Source of the DNA: an archaeon UBA55
GTDB lineage: Archaea > Undinarchaeota > Undinarchaeia > Undinarchaeales > Undinarchaeaceae
DNA: 8,191 bases
Assembly (NCBI GenBank): GCA_002495465.1
Contig: DAFN01000002.1
Span: forward strand, 15,518-23,708
Direction of reading: 5' to 3'
This document shows, in pieces, positions 1 to 5,089 of this stretch. The notes beneath the pieces were generated by a model, which was given only the letters and a program-made list of their open reading frames with translations, made no database searches and was not told the origin of the DNA. Both the position numbers and the translations under genes were made by a program. Position 1 is the first letter of the stretch. Every line of letters begins with the position of its first letter.

Positions 1-797
1 CAAAACTCCCTGCTGGTGTCCATTTTGATGTTCTGCGCCCTGTTATGGAAAAACACGAGGCCAAGCTCGCGGCGATGCAGTGGGTTTCCTATGTTGAGGA
101 CGTCAAAGCGGAAGATGTAGTTATAACAAGCCGTGAGCTTATTTATGCTCCTTGGTGGAAGTTCTTCTACTTCTACAGACCTATAGTCAAAAACGCCTGG
201 GAAGATACAGAGTTTTACGGAATTAAGATGACTGCTGTCTTCGGAGATATATTCAACCAGTGGAAGAATTATCATTTCAAGCGCGACATAATTTACTATT
301 ATATGGAGAAGTCGCTTCTTCGTCTGCTTGGCCGTGATAGGTATGTAAGTTTCATGAGAAAAGTTACCTATGGTATCGCTTCTATGTGGTGGAACTATGA
401 ACTTGTCATAAAACCAAGCTATATCTGGGGAATGCTTATGCTGGTGACAGCAGGGACAATGTACGCATTCATCACAGCAAGTTGGGGAATGGGGATTGTT
501 CTCGGTCTTATAATGATTTTGATTTTCCTCGGTCCTGGTTATGCATTCCTCTATCTTATTCAGGATTATCTCAAGAAATATCCTGATCCGGCATATCCTC
601 ACCCAGGTATGACAAAGAAGAGATATGATAGAGTTCTCAAACCTATACATGATGCAAAGGATGCAATGAGATCTCTAGAAATACTTGACGAAGAGGGCAA
701 GCTCACAAAAAGGGAGAAGAAGCTCCTGCACAAAGTTAGGGGTAAAAAGGTCAGATTGCTCTATAAGAAAGCTAAGAGGCACAGGAAGAAACTGTAA
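1..797 (+). CDS. Two-helix membrane protein of unknown function, 5' end outside the window
   Basis: I do not recognise this family. The frame is open from the left edge (first full codon at 3), and the residues before the first ATG at 45 read plausibly as protein (KLPAGVHFDVLRPV). No Shine-Dalgarno-like sequence precedes that ATG, so the gene probably starts upstream and Met at 45 is internal. Counting from that Met, residues 1-120 are rich in Trp, Tyr and Phe (for example YAPWWKFFYFYRP at 34-46). Two hydrophobic segments follow at about 126-146 and 150-172, then a Pro-rich linker (about 180-189) and a strongly basic tail ending in KKAKRHRKKL. I infer a membrane protein with a cytoplasmic basic tail that could touch nucleic acid or acidic partners. 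It overlaps the next gene by one base (TAATG), which suggests coupled translation. The function is unknown. Confidence 0.72.
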   Translation, partial: KLPAGVHFDVLRPVMEKHEAKLAAMQWVSYVEDVKAEDVVITSRELIYAPWWKFFYFYRPIVKNAWEDTEFYGIKMTAVFGDIFNQWKNYHFKRDIIYYYMEKSLLRLLGRDRYVSFMRKVTYGIASMWWNYELVIKPSYIWGMLMLVTAGTMYAFITASWGMGIVLGLIMILIFLGPGYAFLYLIQDYLKKYPDPAYPHPGMTKKRYDRVLKPIHDAKDAMRSLEILDEEGKLTKREKKLLHKVRGKKVRLLYKKAKRHRKKL

Positions 798-1387
798 TGA
801 CAAAGGATACCTTATCTAAAAAAGCAGACATGCACTTTAAAGAAGTGCTGACTGCGATAAAGAAAAAAAAGGATTGGCTCTCTGGAGATTTTAAAGGACT
901 TACTCAGCCAGCAAACAATCCAAAAAAACAACTGAATATTCTTCTAGATTTAATTGAAGAGCTTGGTGATGATGAAGAAGAGTTAAGGGCAGCTCTTCTT
1001 GCCGTAGGAGTTGAGACACGTCGTCTTTTAGATTCCATTGAGTCTGAGGAGGAGCTTGCACATTTCGGGAAGAAAGGAGACTTTTTACTTGGAAAGGAGA
1101 AAGAGCTTTCCAGGGCAATTGACCATCAAGTAAATCTTCTGTTCAATCTTCATAATCTGATAAGGGATATAATTTCAGATATTCTTAAGAAATCAGAGCT
1201 CCACATAAAGTCAGGAAGGGTTATTTCTAATATTGATAATCAACTTTCCTACCTTGAAACTATAATATTTGAAGAAGAGCTTCCAAATCTAAGCATTTCA
1301 TTCAATGAGTTGGAATTTGAACACTGGCCGGAGATGCACAAGCGCTTGCACGAGCTAAAGCTTAAGGTAAAGCCCATGCCTTCCTAG
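797..1387 (+). CDS. Charged helical protein of unknown function
   Basis: This is a 196-residue protein with no signal peptide or membrane segment that I can see, and no family I recognise. It is rich in Glu, Lys and Leu with long stretches of predicted helix (residues 45-80, 95-130 and 145-165), so a helical bundle or coiled coil is likely. A basic patch (KKKK at about 22-25) lies near the N-terminus. The start is the ATG that overlaps the upstream TAA by one base. A weak purine-rich AGGAAG at 783-788 could serve as its ribosome binding site. The tight coupling to the membrane protein upstream suggests a shared role, perhaps as a soluble partner; that is inference only. It ends 82 bases before rps13, and a TATA element in that gap separates the two units. 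Confidence 0.7.
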   Translation: MTKDTLSKKADMHFKEVLTAIKKKKDWLSGDFKGLTQPANNPKKQLNILLDLIEELGDDEEELRAALLAVGVETRRLLDSIESEEELAHFGKKGDFLLGKEKELSRAIDHQVNLLFNLHNLIRDIISDILKKSELHIKSGRVISNIDNQLSYLETIIFEEELPNLSISFNELEFEHWPEMHKRLHELKLKVKPMPS

Positions 1388-1401
1388 CTGTCCCGCGCAA
1401 C

Positions 1402-1410
1402 CTTTAAATA
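1402..1410 (+). promoter_or_regulatory. TATA box for the ribosomal operon
   Basis: CTTTAAATA matches the archaeal TATA consensus well and sits in the only gap before rps13. Transcription would be expected to start about 25 nt downstream, near 1430-1435, giving a leader of roughly 35 nt. A weaker alternative, TTCTATAAC at 1442-1450, would place the transcript start at or near the ATG. Which one is used cannot be decided from sequence. Confidence 0.6.
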
Positions 1411-1433
1411 AGAGATTAACTGTCTAAATAGAA

Positions 1434-1456
1434 TGCGTTCTTTCTATAACAACGCA
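1434..1456 (+). other. Small dyad in the rps13 leader
   Basis: TGCGTT at 1434-1439 is the exact reverse complement of AACGCA at 1451-1456, with an 11-nt loop between. It would form a 6-bp hairpin at the very 5' end of the predicted rps13 leader, ending 13 nt before the ATG. It could be a leader structure for feedback by a ribosomal protein, or chance. Confidence 0.3.
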
Positions 1457-1469
1457 CGGTTTTAATATC

Positions 1470-1916
1470 ATGGCAGAGAAAATAAAGACTATAATAAGAC
1501 TCCTAAGAAAGGATGTTCCTGGAGATCTTACTATAGAGAATGCCCTCACACGTGTGAATGGTATAGGCTTTTCTATTGCTAGTGCAGTTCGTCTTAAACT
1601 TGACATTCCACGAAGTACAAGGCTCTCAGATCTCAGTGATGAACAGCTAAAGGAACTTAATCTCCTTCTGGAATCTACTGAGGAGTTAAATCTTCCTGAA
1701 TGGATGAGAAATAGGAGGAAGGACAATGAAACCGGCACAGATGTTCACCTTCTTGACACAAATCTAATGTTTGCAAACAGAGATGATCTTATCAAGTACA
1801 AGAAGTTAAAGAATTATCGCGGTCTCAGGCACATGTTCGGTCTTAAAGTCCGCGGCCAGAGAACGCGTTCAACCGGGAGGAAAGGAACTTCCATGGGAGT
1901 TTCAAGGAGTAGCTAA
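1470..1916 (+). CDS. rps13: Small-subunit ribosomal protein uS13
   Basis: uS13 sits in the head of the small subunit, forms the intersubunit bridge with the large subunit and contacts P-site tRNA. The 148-residue length is normal for the archaeal form. Residues 21-60 hold the helix-turn region (ALTRVNGIGFSIA). The family signature lies near the C-terminus at about 115-138, NYRGLRHMFGLKVRGQRTRS followed by TGRKG, and supplies the basic rRNA-binding tail. No clear Shine-Dalgarno precedes the ATG at 1470, although the gene heads the operon. Its stop TAA overlaps the ATG of rps4 by one base. The order uS13-uS4-uS11-RpoD is classical for archaea. Confidence 0.97.
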   Translation: MAEKIKTIIRLLRKDVPGDLTIENALTRVNGIGFSIASAVRLKLDIPRSTRLSDLSDEQLKELNLLLESTEELNLPEWMRNRRKDNETGTDVHLLDTNLMFANRDDLIKYKKLKNYRGLRHMFGLKVRGQRTRSTGRKGTSMGVSRSS

Positions 1917-2593
1917 TGGGTGATCCAGTTAAAACAAGAAAAAAATATTCCACACCTTCTCATATGTGGATTCAGGAGCGAATAACTCGTGAGACTAAAC
2001 TTTCTGGACAGTACGGTCTAAAAAAGAGGCAGGAAATTTGGAGGGCTGAATCACTCGTTAAAAAATTCAGGTCTCTGGCAAGGCAGATAGCCGGAATCAG
2101 GGGTGATTCCTCTGCCGAGCAAGAGAGGCTTCTTGGAAAGCTACTCAGAATGGGTGTAATTGGCAGCGATTCAAAACTTAATGATATACTAACACTGGAC
2201 GCTACAGACTTCCTCGAGAGGCGTCTTCAGACTATAGTTCTCAAAAAGGGACTGGCAAGCACAGCTAAAGAGGCAAGGCAGATTGTTCTTCACGGATTTG
2301 TTACCATAGATGGAGAAAGGAGAAGGGTTCCTGGATCTCTTTTATCTGTTAATGAAGAGGATTCAATTGCCTATGTTGGTCCGTCACGAGAACAGACAGT
2401 TCAGACGCCTAAGAGGGCAGTTGAAGATGAAAAGGCAGAGAAATCAAGCGACGAGAAAGCACTTGAAGAAGCTCCTAAGGAAGTGCCTTCAGAAGAAAAA
2501 ACTGAAGAAGTTGTAGAAGAAAAAACTGAGTCTTCTCCGGCTGAAGAAAAGAAAGAAGAATCTAAAGAAGAAAAGAAAGGAGAGTCATCATAA
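1916..2593 (+). CDS. rps4: Small-subunit ribosomal protein uS4 with acidic C-terminal tail
   Basis: uS4 is a primary 16S rRNA binder that helps nucleate assembly of the small-subunit body and forms part of the mRNA entry site. Residues 1-100 form the N-terminal helical domain. About 101-148 is the S4 RNA-binding domain (ERRLQTIVLKKGLASTAKEA, then RQIVLHGFVTIDGERRRVPG). There is no cysteine, so no zinc knuckle. Typical archaeal uS4 ends near residue 170-180; this one continues with a low-complexity Glu/Lys/Ser tail from about 166 to 225, net acidic and presumably disordered. The start is supported by AAGGAGT at 1904-1910, within the end of rps13. The stop TAA overlaps the rps11 ATG. Confidence 0.96.
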   Translation: MGDPVKTRKKYSTPSHMWIQERITRETKLSGQYGLKKRQEIWRAESLVKKFRSLARQIAGIRGDSSAEQERLLGKLLRMGVIGSDSKLNDILTLDATDFLERRLQTIVLKKGLASTAKEARQIVLHGFVTIDGERRRVPGSLLSVNEEDSIAYVGPSREQTVQTPKRAVEDEKAEKSSDEKALEEAPKEVPSEEKTEEVVEEKTESSPAEEKKEESKEEKKGESS

Positions 2594-2985
2594 TGGCGAA
2601 AGAAGGACGGAAAGCAATAATCAGAATATACTCATCATTTAATAACACACATATAACTGCAACTGATGTTACTGGGGCAGAGACTATCTCATCAATGTCT
2701 GGTGGGATGGTAGTCAGGCTTGGCAAAGACAAGTCAAAGCAGTATGCTGCCGTTCAAATGGCATCACAAGTTTCCGAAGAGCTTGTTTCAAAAGGTTTCA
2801 CATCTGCGGATGTTCACATCAGAGCTCCTGGTGGAAACAAATCACGCTCACAGGGTCCTGGAGCAAAATCTGCTATAAGGACTCTTACGAGAAGCAGCAT
2901 TAAGATAAATAAAATTGAGGATTCAACACCAGTCCAGCATGGCCATCTCAGGAAGAAGGGCGGCAGGAGAGGGAGGAGAGTATAA
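2593..2985 (+). CDS. rps11: Small-subunit ribosomal protein uS11
   Basis: uS11 lies on the platform of the small subunit near the mRNA exit and the E site. Its 130 residues match the archaeal size. Recognisable features are the N-terminal strand (IIRIYSSFNNTHITATDVTG, residues 9-28), the central GNKSRSQGPGAKSAIRTL (81-98) and the basic C-terminus KKGGRRGRRV. One deviation stands out. The usual Pro-His-(Asp/Asn)-Gly turn before the basic tail, where Asn119 of E. coli uS11 becomes isoaspartate, reads Gln-His-Gly-His here (residues 115-118). The ribosome binding site GGAGAG at 2579-2584 lies 8 nt before the ATG. Only one base separates the stop from the rpoD start. Confidence 0.96.
   Translation: MAKEGRKAIIRIYSSFNNTHITATDVTGAETISSMSGGMVVRLGKDKSKQYAAVQMASQVSEELVSKGFTSADVHIRAPGGNKSRSQGPGAKSAIRTLTRSSIKINKIEDSTPVQHGHLRKKGGRRGRRV
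2972..2976 (+). promoter_or_regulatory. Shine-Dalgarno site that fixes the rpoD start
   Basis: GGAGG inside the last codons of rps11 lies 10 nt ahead of the ATG at 2987. The same frame is open upstream with an ATG at 2915, but that one lies deep inside rps11 and would add 24 non-homologous residues. The site and the homology both favour 2987. Confidence 0.7.
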
Positions 2986-2986
2986 G

Positions 2987-3550
2987 ATGAAAATTAGCAA
3001 TATAAAAAAAGAAGGAGATGTTCTTGAGTTCACTCTTGAGGAAAGTACAACTGCCTTTGCCAACGCTATCAGAAGAATTATTATGTCAGAAATTCCTGTT
3101 CTTGCTATAAGGGATGTAACTTTCATAGATAATGGTTCAGCTCTTTATGATGAGGTTCTTTCCCACAGACTTGGTCTCATTCCTCTTAAAACGCCGGTAA
3201 GAATGAGGGCCGACACTGAAGTCAAATACACTCTAGTTAAAAAAGGTCCATGTACGGTATATTCCGGGGATATGAAATCTTCTGATTCTAAACTTGCACC
3301 TTCAGATGAAAAGATTCCTATTGTAAAGTTACTTGAGGGTCAAAATATTAAACTTGAAGCCACAGCAAGTCTTGGAACTGGAAAGGACCACGCCAAGTGG
3401 CAGGCTGCAATAGCTTCATACAGTATTGACAAAGATAAGTTCAATTTCAGAGTTGAGAAAACTGGCGCGATGGATCCTGAGAGAGCCGTCGTAAGTGCCG
3501 CAAAAGTTCTCAGCGGAAAGGCAAAAGAGCTCGAGAAGCTCGCAAAGTAA
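2987..3550 (+). CDS. rpoD: DNA-directed RNA polymerase subunit D (Rpo3)
   Basis: Subunit D is the archaeal counterpart of the bacterial alpha N-terminal domain and of eukaryotic Rpb3. It pairs with subunit L to start polymerase assembly. The dimerisation region is clear: ANAIRRIIMSEIPVLAIRDV at residues 25-44, then ALYDEVLSHRLGLIPLKTP at 52-70. VYSGDMKSSD (91-100) and IPIVKLLEGQ (110-119) are also family hallmarks. At 187 residues it is the short form: it lacks the ferredoxin-like domain D3 present in the ~260-residue Sulfolobus and Pyrococcus proteins. It has a single cysteine (Cys89), so it cannot hold an Fe-S cluster. It ends the ribosomal operon, with tRNA-Leu 47 nt downstream. Confidence 0.96.
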   Translation: MKISNIKKEGDVLEFTLEESTTAFANAIRRIIMSEIPVLAIRDVTFIDNGSALYDEVLSHRLGLIPLKTPVRMRADTEVKYTLVKKGPCTVYSGDMKSSDSKLAPSDEKIPIVKLLEGQNIKLEATASLGTGKDHAKWQAAIASYSIDKDKFNFRVEKTGAMDPERAVVSAAKVLSGKAKELEKLAK

Positions 3551-3553
3551 AAC

Positions 3554-3563
3554 TTTTTAATAA
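3554..3563 (+). promoter_or_regulatory. TATA-like element upstream of tRNA-Leu
   Basis: TTTTTAATAA begins three bases after the rpoD stop. A start about 26 nt downstream, near 3585, would leave a short leader of about 13 nt before the mature tRNA. Co-transcription with rpoD followed by RNase P processing is the alternative. Confidence 0.4.
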
Positions 3564-3597
3564 GTTCGGATATTATCTTAAAGCCACTATAGATTAT

Positions 3598-3681
3598 GCG
3601 AAGGTGGCGGAGTGGTCAAACGTGCTAGGTTGAGGGCCTAGTCCCTTAGTGGGTACGCAGGTTCGAATCCTGTCCTTCGCA
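3598..3681 (+). tRNA. tRNA-Leu (anticodon GAG)
   Basis: This is a complete class II cloverleaf read by eye. The acceptor stem GCGAAGG (3598-3604) pairs with CCTTCGC (3674-3680), followed by discriminator A3681. The anticodon stem CTAGG/CCTAG (3625-3629 with 3637-3641) encloses the loop TTGAGGG, with anticodon GAG at 3632-3634, reading CUC/CUU leucine codons. A long variable arm with a CCC/GGG stem (3643-3653) follows, as expected for tRNA-Leu. The T arm GCAGG-TTCGAAT-CCTGT (3657-3673) closes with one G-U pair. The CCA end is not encoded, and no intron is seen. Its place behind rpoD is shared with several archaea. Confidence 0.96.
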
Positions 3682-3725
3682 TTACTACTTTCAGTTTATT
3701 GTCAATATTTTCCCTTTAATAATCT

Positions 3726-3750
3726 AATTTAACTTGATTGAGTTATAATT
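3726..3750. terminator. AT-rich hairpin between convergent units
   Basis: AATTTAACT at 3726-3734 and AGTTATAATT at 3741-3750 form a nine-pair stem with one bulged T and a 6-nt loop. It lies between the rightward tRNA/rpoD unit and the leftward small gene, and upstream of it the plus strand carries T-rich stretches at about 3687-3718. It could act as a two-way terminator, although archaeal termination depends mainly on U-tracts. Confidence 0.3.
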
Positions 3751-3776
3751 CCAACTAAGTCCAATATGTTTTGCAT

Positions 3777-4118
3777 CTAGCTTACCTCTTTCCATAGTTT
3801 TATTACTACTACCCCTCTCTGACCTTTGAACCTCTCTGCTCTTTTTTTGTCTGTTTCTATTTCAAATATAATTCCATCGTCGAGACAGACTACATCTCTT
3901 CTTTTCTGGGTCTTGTTGCAGACTGCTTCGGTAATAAATTGCATCTTTTCTTTCCTCAGTTCGTAGCAGACCTTCATCTTTCCGATTTCGTGCTCCAGGC
4001 TGTTTGAAGGGGAAATAAAAACTGCGTTTCTCTTACGATTTGTAATATTTGCCATTCCCGGCACGTGATACAGCCTCTGTGTGTCGTTTCTTTTAGTTGC
4101 TAAGTCTTTTTTATTCAT
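3777..4118 (-). CDS. Small protein, possible PD-(D/E)XK nuclease-like fold
   Basis: This 113-residue protein has no sure family. The pattern after residue 38 resembles small restriction-endonuclease-like proteins of archaea and their mobile elements. There is a helix with SLEHEIGKMKVCYELRK (40-56), then a Glu in ITEAV (62-66), then an RRDVV strand (Asp75), a turn with DDG (80-82) and a strand IIFEIETD (83-90) carrying Glu86 and Glu88, followed by basic KKRAERFK. That order matches a PD-(D/E)XK core, but the usual E-x-K reads E-x-E, so the active site is unproven. The basic N-terminus (MNKKDLATKRND) could bind nucleic acid. It is divergent from the methyltransferase and lies where archaeal L18e often stands. 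Transfer into the region is possible. Confidence 0.62.
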   Translation of the reverse strand: MNKKDLATKRNDTQRLYHVPGMANITNRKRNAVFISPSNSLEHEIGKMKVCYELRKEKMQFITEAVCNKTQKRRDVVCLDDGIIFEIETDKKRAERFKGQRGVVVIKLWKEVS

Positions 4119-4167
4119 TTTTACAGCTTACAGATTATACTATACATCCCACCAATAAGACATTTCA

Positions 4168-4176
4168 ATATATAAG
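4168..4176 (-). promoter_or_regulatory. TATA box for the minus-strand small gene
   Basis: On the minus strand this reads CTTATATAT, close to the archaeal consensus. A start about 25 nt downstream, near 4146, would give a leader of roughly 28 nt before the ATG at 4118. A second AT-rich element at 4131-4143 is closer to the start codon and cannot be excluded. Confidence 0.45.
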
Positions 4177-4202
4177 ATTAAGTAAGACCAAATTTGTTTT
4201 TG

Positions 4203-4261
4203 AACGATATATAAGACTATTTCTCAGCAGAAATTGGGACTATAATTAATATATAGTCGTT
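4203..4261. repeat. Imperfect inverted repeat with nested hairpin in the divergent intergenic region
   Basis: The outer arms AACGATATATA (4203-4213) and TATATAGTCGTT (4250-4261) pair over 11 bases with one bulged G. Inside them ATTTCT and AGAAAT (4219-4224 with 4229-4234) form a 6-bp stem with a CAGC loop. GACTAT also occurs at 4215-4220 and 4238-4243. Both arms contain TATATA, so the element may hold divergent promoters, a regulator site or a small structured RNA. It is not linked to any known repeat family. Confidence 0.4.
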
Positions 4262-4274
4262 GAAATTGAAGATT

Positions 4275-4287
4275 GGACAGCCTGTCC
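4275..4287. promoter_or_regulatory. Candidate operator upstream of the methyltransferase
   Basis: GGACAG-C-CTGTCC is a perfect 6+6 dyad around a single base. It ends 15 bases before the TATA-like element of the methyltransferase gene, a position where archaeal activators or repressors often bind. It is flanked by TTGAAA (4260-4265) and TTTCAA (4294-4299), which are also inverted with respect to each other but about 1.5 bases off-centre. The GC-rich core stands out in an AT-rich spacer. No regulator is identified. Confidence 0.4.
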
Positions 4288-4302
4288 CCCACGTTTCAAT
4301 AT

Positions 4303-4312
4303 CTTTTTATAT
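4303..4312 (+). promoter_or_regulatory. TATA box for the methyltransferase gene
   Basis: CTTTTTATAT ends 24 nt before the ATG at 4336. With usual archaeal spacing the transcript would begin within a few bases of the start codon, which suggests a very short leader or a leaderless mRNA. Confidence 0.5.
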
Positions 4313-4335
4313 CACAGTATTGAAGGTAGTCACTT

Positions 4336-5052
4336 ATGTCTAAGTTGAAGGATTCAATTGGTTTTGGTGAATACTCCACAAGGGGGGATTACCACCGTAG
4401 CCCGAATAAGAAGTGGCTCTACTATCCAATCTTTATGGAAAAGCAGAACTATGTTAAAAAACTCTGCAAAAATCTTAACACAGAAGGCAGTAAATTTCTT
4501 GATGTCGGCTGCGGCGAAGGAGTCCTTGTCGATGAGCTCTCAAAGAGCGGAATTGACATAAGTGGTCTGGATTTAAATTACAAAAGTAAATTAGTGAAGA
4601 GGGGGAGCATCTTAGACATGCCCTTTAAGGCTAATAGTCTTGACGTCGTTCTCTGTCTTGACGTTCTTGAGCACATAGATTATAACGGGCAGAAAAAGGC
4701 ACTTTCAGAAATACGAAGAGTTCTTAAAAAGGGAGGTACTGCGATAATTTCCCTTCCAAATATTGGGCATATCGCCGGGCGCTTTGTCTTTCTTCTGGGT
4801 GGTTTTTCAAGGACTGCCGCTCCTGAGCGCCACATAGGAGAAAGAACCTACAAGGAGTGGAAAACTTTGATAGGCGAGGAACTTTCTGTAAACCACTCTA
4901 AAGGTCTCTTTCCGACCTTTCCTTTAATCTCTCTCTATACTCTTGCCTCACCAAAAGCATCTCTTTGGTTTCACAAGCTGGAAAACATCTTATTTGGTAG
5001 ATGGCTTCAGAGCTTTTGTTTCCTGAGCGTTTTTACAGCTTCCAAAAACTAG
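4336..5052 (+). CDS. Class I SAM-dependent methyltransferase (Methyltransf_11 type)
   Basis: This 238-residue enzyme transfers a methyl group from S-adenosylmethionine; the acceptor cannot be named. The Rossmann-type core is clear. Motif I is FLDVGCGEG (54-62) and the acidic end of strand 2 is GLDLN (77-81). SILDMPFKANSLDVVLCLDV followed by LEHI (91-114) holds the adenine-site acidic residue and the post-II motif, and LKKGGTAIISLPN (130-142) is motif III. The C-terminal part (about 150-238) is rich in aromatic and hydrophobic residues and probably forms the acceptor lid. The family covers small-molecule, lipid and quinone methylation and cell-surface sugar enzymes. It stands alone between its own promoter and that of the protease gene downstream. 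It uses SAM, which the enzyme encoded further right makes, but no co-regulation is visible. Confidence 0.9.
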   Translation: MSKLKDSIGFGEYSTRGDYHRSPNKKWLYYPIFMEKQNYVKKLCKNLNTEGSKFLDVGCGEGVLVDELSKSGIDISGLDLNYKSKLVKRGSILDMPFKANSLDVVLCLDVLEHIDYNGQKKALSEIRRVLKKGGTAIISLPNIGHIAGRFVFLLGGFSRTAAPERHIGERTYKEWKTLIGEELSVNHSKGLFPTFPLISLYTLASPKASLWFHKLENILFGRWLQSFCFLSVFTASKN

Positions 5053-5060
5053 CTCAAAAC

Positions 5061-5070
5061 TATTTATATT
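5061..5070 (+). promoter_or_regulatory. TATA box for the Lon-like protease gene
   Basis: TATTTATATT ends 20 nt before the ATG at 5090. The expected transcript start falls on or next to that ATG, with no room for a Shine-Dalgarno site, so a leaderless mRNA is likely. This supports the first ATG rather than the second Met codon at 5102. Confidence 0.55.
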
Positions 5071-5089
5071 TCCCCGATTTATAGCGAGC

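Noticed and set aside
45..47. ATG at 45 as the true start of the first gene
   Set aside because: The frame stays open to the window edge with protein-like residues, and no ribosome binding site precedes this ATG, so the gene is better treated as 5' partial.
900..1738. Minus-strand open frames opposite the second gene and rps13
   Set aside because: They are Ser/Leu/Arg-rich antisense shadows of well-supported genes, without start signals.
2310..2516. Lys-rich plus-strand frame inside rps4
   Set aside because: It comes from the purine-rich repeats of the uS4 tail read in another frame.
2915..2989. Upstream ATG at 2915 as the rpoD start
   Set aside because: It lies inside rps11 and adds residues foreign to the family. 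The ATG at 2987 has a good Shine-Dalgarno site and matches homologues.
3598..3681. tRNA-Leu as one end of an integrated element
   Set aside because: No second copy of the tRNA 3' end and no integrase is visible in the window; kept only as a possibility under the synteny finding.
4161..4302. Repeated TTTCAATAT as a CRISPR remnant
   Set aside because: There are only two 9-bp copies with no regular spacing, no full-length repeats and no cas gene.
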